Origin: Plakobranchus ocellatus
Lineage: Eukaryota > Mollusca > Gastropoda > Plakobranchidae
Direction of reading: 5' to 3'
Assembly (NCBI GenBank): GCA_019648995.1
Contig: BLXT01005227.1
Location: forward strand, 382,186 to 418,036
DNA: 35,851 nt
Under the pieces are notes generated by a model. That model saw nothing but the letters and a program-made list of their open reading frames with translations. It made no database searches and was not told the origin of the DNA. Position 1 is the first letter of the stretch; each line of letters starts with the position of its first letter. The position numbers and the translations under genes are program-made. This document shows, one piece after another, positions 1-10,065 of the stretch.

Positions 1-52
1 CCCCCCCCCCCCCCCCCCTCTCTCTCTCTCTCTCTCCTCTCTCTTCGCTTTT
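1..52. repeat. Poly-C run followed by a (CT)n microsatellite
   Basis: Eighteen C residues (1-18) run straight into an interrupted CT dinucleotide tract ending near 52. The window ends in another C run, so the two edges may be assembly breaks at homopolymers. Nothing coding is visible in it. Confidence 0.9.
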
Positions 53-521
53 CTCTTACATTATACCATTGTGTTTTTGTTTTTCTGCCTCATATTTGTT
101 TTTTATTACCTCAATTCACCACAACCCTCTAGATCATTCAGTGTTCCGGTAATTATTTACAGACAGTAAAGCATATTTACTTTTAAAAATGAAGGTCAGA
201 AAGCCCCTAATAGTTATTTAAGGAACATCCCTAAGTGGCTGTTTTGCCAGCGAGAACATGTATTACCACTGCAAGAAATCAGGATGCCCTCCTGTTTGGT
301 ATTGTTGTTGAGGAAAAAGTATGACTTGGTCTTAATTTTGCAAAAGATAAAATGCGGAAATAGCAGTATATGGATAGCATACTGGTCATTCAATTTTAAA
401 TTCTCACGCAAGAGATTTTTCTCAGTTACCGTTTTAATATTTTTGAAAACCAGTTTTCTGGGAGCAAAAATGTTGATGAGTTACGTGTTATATTTCCTTT
501 GTTCACATGCTGGAATTGCAG
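53..521 (+). other. 3' part of an intron of the Rab11-FIP gene
   Basis: This is AT-rich sequence with no supported exon. It ends in a pyrimidine-containing tract and the acceptor TTGCAG at 516-521. The open frame that runs into the exon from an ATG at 284 crosses AT-rich, intron-like sequence, so that Met is unlikely to be the real start. The true start should lie upstream of the window. Confidence 0.6.
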
Positions 522-1859
522 CAGCACCGCCCGTGTCCCAAGTGTACAGTCAGTCAGTTCACAATCTGCCAGGTGAGAGGCGAAGCTGTGCCGAACTGCC
601 TCCCCACCACATCCCTACCTTACCCCTCCCCTTGAGTTCGTGTGTGCGCTCGCAGGATGATTCAGCCCTCTCTGCTCTTTCACGTGACTACAGCACCAAA
701 CAGCCACAGCCAACCAGAGGTCAGCGTGGGCGCACCATGTCAGACATTCAGATCGGGTCTCTCAGTCACAGGGAGGTGACAAACAGTAATGCTCATTATA
801 ACAGTGGTGATGCTCCTCTAGCATTCCTACGTCCTCCTCCACCTCCCCCCTCCTCCGTCCCAGGACAGACCTGGCGTGAGCATTTCTACTCAGGTGTAGG
901 GGGAGGAGCGATCTATGAAAGTATTAAAGAACGCACAGAACCAGAGAATTCTCTTTCATCCAGTTCTTCCTCCACATCAGATGGAGAGAGTGTGCCCATG
1001 CCCAAGTCCTCACGCGTCAAACGAGGTCAGAAAAAACATCCCCACAATGTGCCTATCATGGGCCGAGATGATCTTCTGCTGCAGCAGCGACACCATCAGC
1101 AGCAGATACAGCAGCTCTACAGGCAACCATGTAGAAGACCAAATAATGCAAATCCAGAACAGCCTGGGCTCGATCCCAGTCCAACCAAATCTGGTGCCAT
1201 TCCATGGGGTGGACATGCCACACCACCTCAACTCCCTCTGACCCGTCCAGCTCCAAGGCCAAACTCTTACCCAAACGCTGCCATGTCATTTTGTTCCTCC
1301 CCTTCATTGGACAGCTCCCAACAAAACTCTGAGCAATTGCAGGCCTTGAGTGTCCGCGACTCGGGTATCTTGGATGACCGCTCTTCTAGCCAAGGAAATT
1401 CCTTAGAAGGCAGTGGCATTACAACACCTGACTGTGCCAGTATAACCAGTGGTGTAGCACCAACAACCATCACGACAGCAAGTAGAGGCTTTGTAGGGCA
1501 AGGCAAAAGCAATACAGTTCATAGCCATTGTGTGGAGAACCCTGTAGTGATGCGAAGCAGGACACCAGATCCAAATATGTCATCCCTGGTTGGTCCAGGT
1601 AGTATTTCTAGCACTTACCCCACAAAACCAGGAAGTGGGGGGATCTTATATCATCTTGATAGAGAGCTAGCCTTTACCAATGGCTCTCAACATACTAAAC
1701 ATGGTGGCATGGTAGGGGACTACCAGACAGAGCCAGGGCTTCAAGCAGGACTCACCACTCTACCTGGTCATTGGCCAAGAAGAGAAAACAGTCAAGGAGA
1801 TTTTATTGTCAGGAAACGGTCAAGAGGGGAGAGAGACCGACTTAGGCAGGCACGACAAG
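522..1859 (+). CDS. Rab11-FIP internal exon: large low-complexity linker
   Basis: The acceptor TTGCAG at 516-521 precedes it and the donor ACAAG|GTGAGA follows (GT at 1860-1861). The frame stays open for about 445 codons, is much richer in G+C than its flanks, and ends in phase 1. Visible parts in order: Ser/Pro/His-rich start; a run of six prolines (RPPPPPPSS) near 836-862; a Ser run (SSSSSSTSDGES) near 955-990; a basic patch (KSSRVKRGQKKHPH); a Gln/His tract (QQRHHQQQIQQ) near 1080-1115; Ser-rich DSGILDDRSSSQGNS near 1357-1401; and a basic tail (VRKRSRGERDRLRQARQ) near 1807-1857. No folded domain is recognised. An 83-nt segment inside (573-655) has the look of an intron; see findings. Confidence 0.8.
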
Positions 1860-4800
1860 GTGAGACAACTCTAAGTAAATGTTTGTGAAACAGTTGTTTT
1901 ATCCACCAAATAATATCAACTAAATCCAGTCAACTTAAGTGACTATAAGTATAATCAGAAAAAGCGAGGTGTATTCTAAAATGAATTTTATTTCCTTCTC
2001 CCTCCTCCTCTTTACGGACTAAAGAAGGAAACCAATAAAAAGCCTTCACTGTTGCAGGTAAAGTCAGCAAATTTTTTTTATGTGTAAAAGTCTGTAGTAT
2101 GCTGCGTTTTATGCAGATATTCTACAGTGAACCACAAATTCAACGAGCTTGGACCCAACAAGACTCTTGGTTTAATGAGGGATACGTGAAGTCCCTCTTA
2201 CTTTTTTTTTATCTTTGACCTTAATAAAACCTTGGATTGAACAAGTACCAAATTTGCCAACCTAGGGTTTATTAAGAAGGCAAGCCATCAGTGGGCTTAA
2301 CTGGTAAAAAAGGAAATCATCAATCCAGGCTCTTGCAAGTGTATAGTTTTCGGCCATTGTCTGCAGTGCTTGTAACATGAGCATCAGAGTTTATGTGTGT
2401 CTTTCATTGTGCTTCTCTTTGAGCTGGTATAGGTTTGAATGCAAGAGGAAGATTAGAAAAATTATGCAAGTATGGCGCTTGAGCTTGATTAGGAAGCAGT
2501 TTAGCCAGACCTTTGGTTGTAAACCTATAGTAATCTGGTATTAACGGTGCCAAAACTGAGTCTACACACAAATCTGCAGTCCTTGTCTCTTAGAGACCCA
2601 TGGTTTGTCCCTTGAATGGTTTCATCTGTTTCAATGTTTTCATATTTATTTCATTTAAAGACGGCCTTTTATTCAACAAGACTTGGGTTCAAAGAGAACA
2701 CAATGTCAGGCCCAAATATTTCATTATATATCTAAGATTTATAGCAATCAGCATTATCAAATATTAGTAAGGACCCCTTAAACTATGCTGTTTTCAGTTA
2801 TTAAACCAAATGCAAGTGGCAAAGGAGTTTAAATCATAGAACTGAATAAGCGGTGTATAAAATTTTCTTTACATTTGCACATTATCGGAAGAATATTTTT
2901 AACTTTTTTTGCAAATCTAATACATTTTTATTTTTATGAATGGAGAAATTTTACTGAAAAGCAGGGTGATTTTACTGATGTAAAATAATTCTTTTGTAAA
3001 ACAGTAGTGCTATGTAATTAAGTTCAGTTATTTTAGAATCAACAGGGTCATATGTTGAACATAAGCAAGTCTTCACTATCCAAGCACTTCAACATGACAA
3101 CAAAGATTTTCATGATACATAGCCTACAAAAAAATGTTTGGAGTTGCGTTGGTTTCATTTTATCAATATGAAATGTTCTACCTTAAAAAATATCTTCATA
3201 AGAATATTTTCATGGCTAAAATTTGCATCACATTTTTCTTCAGTATTCCAGTTATATTTTGCTGAAAACTTAAATGCATCAACAGAGAAATATTGTAAGG
3301 AAACTTCTTTTTTTTTCATGAAGAATTGAATTTTCTATCTTTTCACAGTGGCACAAGTGTGACCTATTTTATTTTTTTAATAGAATACTGTTGTCCAAAC
3401 AACTTGAACCATATGATAGGTTAAATTTCCATGATTTATCAAGTTTAAGTTTACGAATAAATTTAATGTTCTATTTTAATTTTTTTAAATAATAATTAAT
3501 ATATCAAAATGCTTTTGAAATAAAAAAAAAAAAAATTAGTCAACTAAATATCGCAAATTTGTTAACTCCCTCCCCCATCCCCAAGCATTAGTGCGCTGTA
3601 TTAGTGGTAAAACTTATTGATGCAACCGAACCAATAAGCTCTCACCCCTCATATAATTTTTATAATGTAATATAAGGAATATTTTCTAGTATATTTTATT
3701 ATAATGTAATATAGTTCTTAGTAATACATAGAGCTCTTTCGAAAAAAGATTTACAGTTTATAGGACTTTCTGTGTGATAGTGATATCAATGGTATTAAAC
3801 TAGATTTGCTCAATTTTAATTAAAACATTTCTCATTTTACTTTAAAAATGTTTGCTTGTTTTATTTTACTTTGGAATGTGTACATCTACATGTACCGGTA
3901 CATATTATTGTTTGTTAGACAACTTTGTCAGCAATTTATTTTTTACTTTACCAGCAACATCCCAAGGCAATCGTCGTCACACTGTACAGAGTTTGGAGTC
4001 TTGCCTACCAGGTGCTTACAGCGACAGCCAATCAGAAGCCAATGCCTCACCAAGACAGGAAATATCTAAAGGTCTCCTGGCTGCTTACAGTAACATGAAC
4101 AAAGAGGTGAGAACATGCAGCTAGCCAGGTAGTTCATATAAAATAGCAGAGACTGGGCCCTAGGTATCATGATCTGTGTTGTGTGAAAAGGAAAACTTCA
4201 GCCATAATACAGTGCTCTCCACTTAATTCGACATCTCACAATTCTACATTTCCCTTGATTCGATGCACTTAAAAAGTCCCAAATCATTTTCTCTTACCCT
4301 TTACTAAAACAGATTTTTGTCCAAATCGACATGCTGCTTGGTCCATTTCTCTTCATTTGACAGTTCCCAATCGGTTTTCAAATCAAACTAAACCAAAATG
4401 CTTTGCCTAACCATTTCTCGCAGCAAATTGATGTGCCTGATCAGACAGTTTATTTGTTGTGACTAATTGAGTCACTGTGGGGATCATGAGATTTGAGATG
4501 GATGTGGGGGTTTGCAGGAGAGGGAAGGAAAGGTGGGGCACTGGAATGGGCCTATAGCAATTGCCTTGTTGCCACGCAATGTCACTATTGGCTATCACCT
4601 GGTTTCCGGCCTCTGGGCCAGTTAGATGTTACTGCATTTCTTGTCTAAACACTAGACCAGCGTGTCAGCGATTTAGCTCATTTTTTCGAAAACAGCTTTG
4701 TAAAAGAATCTGAGTCTATTGGAATTAAAACCTAGATACCCTAGGCTAGATTTAGAAACATGAATGAGATCATGCTTTTCAACAGTACTATCGAAAATGG

Positions 4801-6091
4801 AACTAGTCGGCCTAGCAAGCAACCAAAGATCTAACCTCTTAACTTTAAAATCGGATCATAGATTATAGAAAAACTTTAGAGTCGATAAGCAATCAAAATA
4901 GACAGATCAATCTGTGCAATAATAAATCTAAATTTGTTCAGCTGTTAACTTTCTATTTAGTCAGAGTTTTTTATATAGATCTAATAGAAACACCTCAGTG
5001 GCTAGCGTCACTATTCAAGTTCGGAAAAAAACCCTAAAAATAATAATGTGCAACAAGGCAATTCTTACTTGCCTAGACCTAACACTGCAATATGCGGGGA
5101 TGGCAGTAGCAGGCCACCCCTGTGCATGCGTGTGTGCATAGCTGGCAGTGAGGTACAAAATTGTGTTAGCACTGTTATATATTTAATAATGAATTCTATG
5201 GCAAAAACTCCCCCCCCCCCCTTATTTTTTTCTATAGAGCTTGTTTTTCTCACAATTCAGCTTTCAACATGAGTGGCCTGGTTCCTTTGTGTTGAATTAT
5301 CAGGTGTGCACTGTATAAGGAAATTAAATTAGTTTCGTGCCAACAGAAGTCGTACATATTTTTCTTTCATACAGGCCATCACTCTACATAGGCCACCCCT
5401 CATTAATTAAATAATCATACACATGTGTTTACATTTGCACAAAAGCTTCATCATTTTGCTCAAGATTTATTTTAGGCCATCACTCTAGTCACCACCTCAT
5501 TGATTTATTAACCATTTACATGTGCTTGCATTTGCTCAAAAGTTTCATTTTGTTCATGATTTAATAAAAAATTAAAAAGCAATGTTACTATTATGATGAA
5601 TGGTTCTGATGTCTGATCGTTGTAGAGCCTCTTCTTGTTTGCATACACTGTATTTAAAAACATGTGATTTGCTTTCAAGTCTAATTGCTTTTGACTTTAT
5701 ATCTGAATATTGTTTAGACTTTGAGTATCGGTATTGGATAACAGTTATTAATTATTAATTTGATTTGAAATGAAGTACAACACAAGCCCCACTCTTATTT
5801 GTCTTAATTTGAAATATTTTTGTATCAGCAATACTATCATTCTAGAAGCAACATACTAGTGTTTATCACATTAGTATGTTGCTTCTAGCTGTTTATAGCA
5901 GTGAAATCAATTGCTTTTTTTTTTCCTTGCTAATGCAGGAACTTCTGCGAGTGGTAATCCAAGCTAAGGCTCAAATGATTCGCAAAGACCAGTACATCCG
6001 TGACCTTGAGACTTACATTGATGACCTCCTTGTACGTGTAATGGAGACGACCCCACGCTTGCTTACCCGTCCCAACATGTTGAGATTGTAG
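522..6091 (+). CDS. Class I Rab11 family-interacting protein (Rab11-FIP/Rip11-like), 3' part of gene
   Basis: Three exons join in phase: 522-1859 (ends phase 1), 3955-4106 and 5939-6091, giving about 546 residues with a stop at 6089-6091. The last 50 residues form a FIP Rab11-binding domain: a short helix (ELLRVVIQAKAQ), then KDQYIRDLETYIDDLLVRVM, then METTPRLL. This YIDxLLVRVME core is diagnostic of class I FIPs, effectors that bind GTP-Rab11 as homodimeric coiled coils and drive recycling-endosome transport. The middle region is low-complexity Ser/Pro/Gln, as in FIP1, FIP2 and FIP5. The N-terminal C2 domain expected for class I must lie upstream of the window. Most class I FIPs read EETP after the core; here it is ETTP. 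The family call is secure. Which vertebrate FIP it is closest to cannot be told, so no symbol is given. Confidence 0.88.
1860..3954 (+). other. Rab11-FIP intron (about 2.1 kb)
   Basis: It starts GTGAGA and ends TTTTTTACTTTACCAG, joining a phase-1 donor to a matching acceptor. The content is AT-rich with A and T homopolymers. It holds a duplicated word TATAATGTAATATA near 3660 and 3700 and a 14-bp perfect palindrome (ATGTACCGGTACAT) at 3890-3903. No other gene is visible. Confidence 0.8.
3955..4106 (+). CDS. Rab11-FIP penultimate exon
   Basis: A 152-nt exon follows the acceptor TTTACCAG and precedes the donor AAAGAG|GTGAGA. The first two bases complete the phase-1 codon (G|CA, Ala), then 50 codons run to the end in phase 0. 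The product is Ser/Gln-rich (HTVQSLESCLPGAYSDSQSE) and ends GLLAAYSNMNKE, which leads directly into the Rab11-binding helix encoded by the next exon. The matching phases on both sides support the model. Confidence 0.85.
4559..5063. repeat. 14-bp inverted word pair inside the last Rab11-FIP intron
   Basis: AATTGCCTTGTTGC at 4559-4572 recurs in inverted orientation at 5050-5063, with 477 bases between the arms. The match does not extend clearly beyond 14 bp and no target-site duplication is evident. It may be the remains of a mobile element or chance. Confidence 0.3.
5210..5221. repeat. Poly-C homopolymer (C12)
   Basis: Twelve consecutive C residues inside the intron, similar to the C runs at both ends of the window. 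Confidence 0.9.
5373..5565. repeat. Diverged tandem duplication, unit about 92-101 bp
   Basis: Unit 1 (5373-5473) and unit 2 (5474-5565) both start AGGCCATCACTCTA. They then share in order a CCACC/CTCATT block, an ACATGTG block, a CATTTGC-CAAAAG block and a TTTTG-TCA-GATTTA block. Unit 2 has lost about 9 bases. The divergence suggests an old local duplication. Confidence 0.7.
5842..5888. repeat. Perfect 17-bp inverted repeat (hairpin) upstream of the last exon
   Basis: CTAGAAGCAACATACTA at 5842-5858 is exactly reverse-complementary to 5872-5888, with a 13-nt loop (5859-5871). In the pre-mRNA it would form a stable stem about 50 nt upstream of the acceptor at 5937-5938. It could be a tiny palindromic element or a structural splicing feature. 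Confidence 0.85.
5939..6091 (+). CDS. Rab11-FIP last exon: Rab11-binding domain and C-terminus
   Basis: It follows the acceptor TTTTCCTTGCTAATGCAG in phase 0 and encodes exactly 50 residues plus TAG. The amphipathic helix ELLRVVIQAKAQMIRKDQ leads into YIRDLETYIDDLLVRVM. In family members the hydrophobic and Asp residues of this core contact the Rab11 switch regions and the dimer partner. The tail after TTPRLL is short (TRPNMLRL), a close match to the usual class I ending just past the domain. Confidence 0.93.
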   Translation, partial: ELLRVVIQAKAQMIRKDQYIRDLETYIDDLLVRVMETTPRLLTRPNMLRL

Positions 6092-6219
6092 ATGTACTGT
6101 TGCAGTTGTGCCAAAGCCCAGCTGAATTTTACAATAGAAAAAAATACTGTGCACAGCACTCATGGAAACAAGTTTTGGGATCCAGAGGATGCAGACACAG
6201 TTAATATAAATAATAATGT

Positions 6220-6225
6220 AATAAA
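6220..6225 (+). terminator. Possible proximal poly(A) signal AATAAA
   Basis: An AATAAA hexamer lies about 130 nt after the Rab11-FIP stop codon. An A-rich stretch follows, with little GT-rich sequence after it, so it is weaker than the distal pair. Confidence 0.35.
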
Positions 6226-6738
6226 AGTAGAAGCAACAACCAATTAAAAAAAAAATTAAAAACACAGTAGCACTAGCAGTGCATTAAAATGTTTCTCCTA
6301 TATTTTGGCTTCACAGGAACAGTAACAATGAACAGATTGAAGCATGCAGAGTAATGGAAAGCTTTGTTAACTTGGATCTTTATTCTTTGAAAAAAAAAAA
6401 TGAAAAAAAGAAAAACTTTAATTAGTTTGAACAAGAGACAACAAAACATTAAGACCTAGGGTCAAATGCATTTGAGGGGAATATTGAAATTGAATGTAGT
6501 ATAAAATATTTTGTTTTATAAATTAAAGTTTAATTATAACCTCAAACTTTAACTTAAGGCCTCTCTCCTCCTTTGTGTTACTTCTAATAGTTCTATGCAA
6601 AGGCATGTAGATTTAAAATTATTTTGAATTTTGCATTTGAAGACATTCAACGAGCCAAACTTAGAGCTACCTCTTGTTACCTTGGTTTTTGTTGTACAAG
6701 TCATTATTAATATTATCTAAATATTGCAAATTGTGACA

Positions 6739-6750
6739 AATAAAAATAAA
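6739..6750 (+). terminator. Tandem AATAAA poly(A) signals of the Rab11-FIP gene
   Basis: Two AATAAA hexamers lie back to back (6739-6744 and 6745-6750). A TGTGAATGTTCC stretch and a run of T follow within 40 nt, the usual arrangement of a downstream GU/U-rich element. The strand and distance fit the Rab11-FIP transcript. Confidence 0.65.
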
Positions 6751-6765
6751 TACTGTTTAAAAATT

Positions 6766-9700
6766 GTGAATGTTCCTTTTTTTTTTCTTTATTAAACATT
6801 GATGTAAATGTAAAAAAACTGACATTCTTACAAAATGGGTGGAGTTACAATCTATTGATTTTAAAAGGATAACTCTTAAACTCAAACTAGTCAAAGAAAA
6901 AATAATTGTCTATAAATTAAACTTTTTTTACTAGACATGCAATAGGTTTTTCTGTATAAAGCTGGGGTAATTTTGTTCCTCTAATTTGAGGTTTTCATTT
7001 GAATTTAGTCATGTGGATATTATTTGCTACACATATTGACATATGACATCTCTAGAATTATTAATATTACTATTAGTAATTATCTGTAAAATTTTTTGGA
7101 CATGGTAGACAATGATTAATGAATTTTTTTTTGTACCCCAACTGATATTCTCTGTCGAGTCTCATTCAAAGTTAGTCCATGCTTATCAGCATAAATACCC
7201 AACATATAAAAATTTTATCTTCTCTTTTTTCGTCTGCTTAGTAGTACCGATAGGTAGCACTAGTACATTTTTAGTGCACATGTAGTAATGGTGCAAACAA
7301 CTTCAAAAGGTAAAACGAAAATGTGAGCTTGGACAGCCCATTCCTTTGATAAGCAGTGAGTTATGAAATCATTTATAAACTATATCTTGAAGTAGGCCTA
7401 TTAGTACATCATGTGATTAATGCACAAAGATGTTTCCATGTTTACAAACGCAAGCTCAAATTACATGTCATACTTAATGTTGTTTATTATCACTAATATA
7501 ACATAAGGCAATATCTTGCTCAGGTTGATTTCCCTCACTTTGTTTGCCAAAAAATATTCTCATTTATGTTACAAGTCACATCAACTTTCACAATTTTTCC
7601 TGTCTTTAGTCACGCGAGAACATTTGCAAATATACCCAGATTACCCAGATTATATCTATACTTATAGTTGAATACCAGTGTCCACATAAATTTCCGATTT
7701 TTGCTAAATATACATTTCTTCATATTGAGAGATTACTGGTACTTGAAAATTGAATACATGTATGTGTGCAATTTTAACTTTGAGGCAAATCCAAACTAGG
7801 TTTATCCTCTATCCTTATCTTTTAATAAAAAGGTAAGCGCAAAGTTACCCTAAAATTTTGGCATTTACACATGTAGTCTACACAATTGTTTGAGAAAACA
7901 AATTTTGTTTCAAATATTCATGTATCTTATTTCAAATTTGGTAGAAGATTAAATACTACCACTAGCATTTTTCCATGAACATATTTTTGTTTGCCCAATA
8001 TTTGATAGAAACAATTTTCTAGAAAAGTTTTAATAAAAACATCATTGTACATACATATAATTAATACAGAGAGTTGTTCAAATTGCCTGTGATGTATATA
8101 TGTCAATGTCAGTTTTCTATTATAAAAAAAAAAGCAGGTTTTTAGGGATGAAAATTTTTAGGGTTTACTGATTGCTTCTCAAACAGGTCCAACATTTACA
8201 TTTAAGTCCACCTTTTTTGTATCAACTTCCTAAGACACAAAACCATGCAAGTTTTCATGATTGCACCTTCTTCAGTTATTTTCCTCAAATTTAACCATGA
8301 TGAGCATTTTACATGTAGTAAGATAAAAATACTTTTGTTTTTTTAATGTTCCAAACAAAAAATCTTCAGACATCGAATGATCAATCCCTCCACCACAATT
8401 GTAGATCATATGTACGTATAAACATGTTCTTTTCATTACAGTTTGAGCATGAAGAGAGGTGATAAATCGCAAGTGCAAAAAGTAGCAGTAAGCCTCAAAA
8501 ACAGCAATGTTCACTAGTCACAAGCTACACACTCAACAGTAAAACCAATAATAGAGAAGTTGAATCAGCGTTTTTAGCTTTCTTTGTATTGGTGAAAAGT
8601 GGAAATATTTTTTTTCATACCACAAGATAATATCAACTGTTAAAAGTTGAAAATTATTTTTTTTCCCTCAAGATATAACTGCATAATATTATTGTTAATA
8701 AAGCTTTTAAAAAAGCGCTAAAAGAAGTAAAAGGCAAACCTGACTAAGATTTTTCTGAAATCGGCTTACATTTGATTTGAGATATTTGATCAATATGGAT
8801 CATTATTATTATATTAAAGTGGTACGTAAAAAAAATACAGATACAATTTGAAAATAGACTACTATTACATGTAGCTTATGAAAGATTATGAATTATTTTT
8901 AAAACGTGACTCCAACATGTAATGGAAACCTCAAACCTTGAAGTCAAAATATTTAAATTTCTCATAAAGCAGTTTCTCATTTTTTTAGGTTTTTCCAAAT
9001 CTTTGGTGCTTCCATCTCAATAGTCAATATAATTAATAGAAATAATTGCATTTGAAGACTCTTAATTAAGCCTATGCTGCCTTAAAAGGGATTACCTATC
9101 CATTTATGACCATTACAATGCAATTACAATTAACATGCAAGAAAGACCAATTCAAATTTCGATCCATCCATCCACCTATGGAATTGACCATATTACCACC
9201 ACGAGCGATTGCAATTTATTGTAGGACTAGGAGCATTCATTTAAATTTTAATTAATAGCGTGGAGTGGTTTCTCATTATTATGGCAAAGGACTAAACCTA
9301 GGAGCTAGACCATGGGAAAAAAGAAAATGCTGAGTGATGGATCTTTATTGCGTTAGCTCTGACTATTCAGGCTGACCAGTATGAACTATGATGCTCACGA
9401 GTCAAACTTGTCTAACAGTAGCAGCCATATCAAAACATTTTTTTTCAGCTTTAGTGTAAGTCAGTAATGTAAGTGAAGATTGATTTGAAATCCTTCATCA
9501 CTAAGGAAGACAGGATATGTATAAAATGAAAGGCCACATCGACTTAACAGTTTTCTCTTTACAAATAAAACGACTTGAAGAAATGAAGTCATATCCATTA
9601 ATTCAATTTTATAATTCGTGATACACTCCAGTAATGTGTGTTCCCATTCTTCTTTCTAAATTTTTTAAAAAAATATTTTTTATCTCCGAGCCATATTGGA

Positions 9701-9882
9701 TCATTTGAAGCGGACGCAGTCTCAAATCAGTTATCCTCTTCTACTATTTTGGCAGAGTACATTTCAGAGTCGAGTTCTGAACTGTCAAGGTGTATAAATT
9801 GTTCACTCCATATTTTTTACATCAACACTGAATGTAGCAAGAAGAGAAGTGCCAATAGGGGCACTATTTCTGTGATGTGGGA
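6766..9882. other. AT-rich intergenic sequence without a recognised gene
   Basis: All six frames are short and low in complexity. There are scattered ACATGTA words and A/T homopolymers. I see no exon with good splice sites and conserved-looking protein, no RNA gene and no recognisable transposon. Confidence 0.5.
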
Positions 9883-10065
9883 GTAAGATAAATAGGTTTG
9901 ATTTGAAGGAGTGCCATGGGATGCAATTACACATACTGAACGACTTTGTCTTTTTATTTAAATTTAAGTATGTAAGATAAATAGGTTTGATTTGAAGGAG
10001 TGCCGTGGGATGCAATTACACATATACTGAACGACTTTGACTTTTTATTTAAATTTAAGTATGTA
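9883..10065. repeat. Recent tandem duplication, unit about 89 bp
   Basis: GTAAGATAAATAGGTTTG begins at 9883 and again at 9972. The two units agree almost base for base through GGAGTGCC, GGGATGCAATTACACAT, ACTGAACGACTTTG and TTTTTATTTAAATTTAAGTATGTA. The second unit has a 2-base AT insertion and two or three substitutions. The near-identity implies a recent event. Confidence 0.9.

Larger units (their letters stand above)
4107..5938 (+). other. Rab11-FIP last intron (about 1.8 kb)
   Basis: It starts GTGAGA and ends with a T-rich tract and TAATGCAG. It contains a 14-bp inverted word pair (4559-4572 and 5050-5063), a C12 run at 5210-5221, a diverged tandem repeat (5373-5565) and a perfect 17-bp hairpin (5842-5888) about 50 nt before the acceptor. 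No coding sequence of its own is visible. Confidence 0.8.
6092..6765 (+). other. Rab11-FIP 3' UTR
   Basis: This AT-rich sequence follows the stop codon. The most convincing end is near 6765, just after overlapping AATAAA hexamers and before a GT/T-rich stretch. A shorter form could end after the AATAAA at 6220-6225. The exact cleavage site is not known. Confidence 0.6.

Noticed and set aside
284..521. ATG-initiated N-terminal extension of the Rab11-FIP frame
   Set aside because: It is AT-rich, codes for a non-family sequence, and is followed by a good acceptor at 516-521. It is intron read-through by chance.
1010..1512. Several - strand and alternative + strand frames across the large Rab11-FIP exon
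   Set aside because: They are shadows of the long, in-phase Rab11-FIP frame and have no splice support or motif.
3890..3903. 14-bp perfect palindrome ATGTACCGGTACAT as a regulatory site
   Set aside because: It is intronic, single, and made of the ACATGTA-type words common all over this window. There is no basis for a function.
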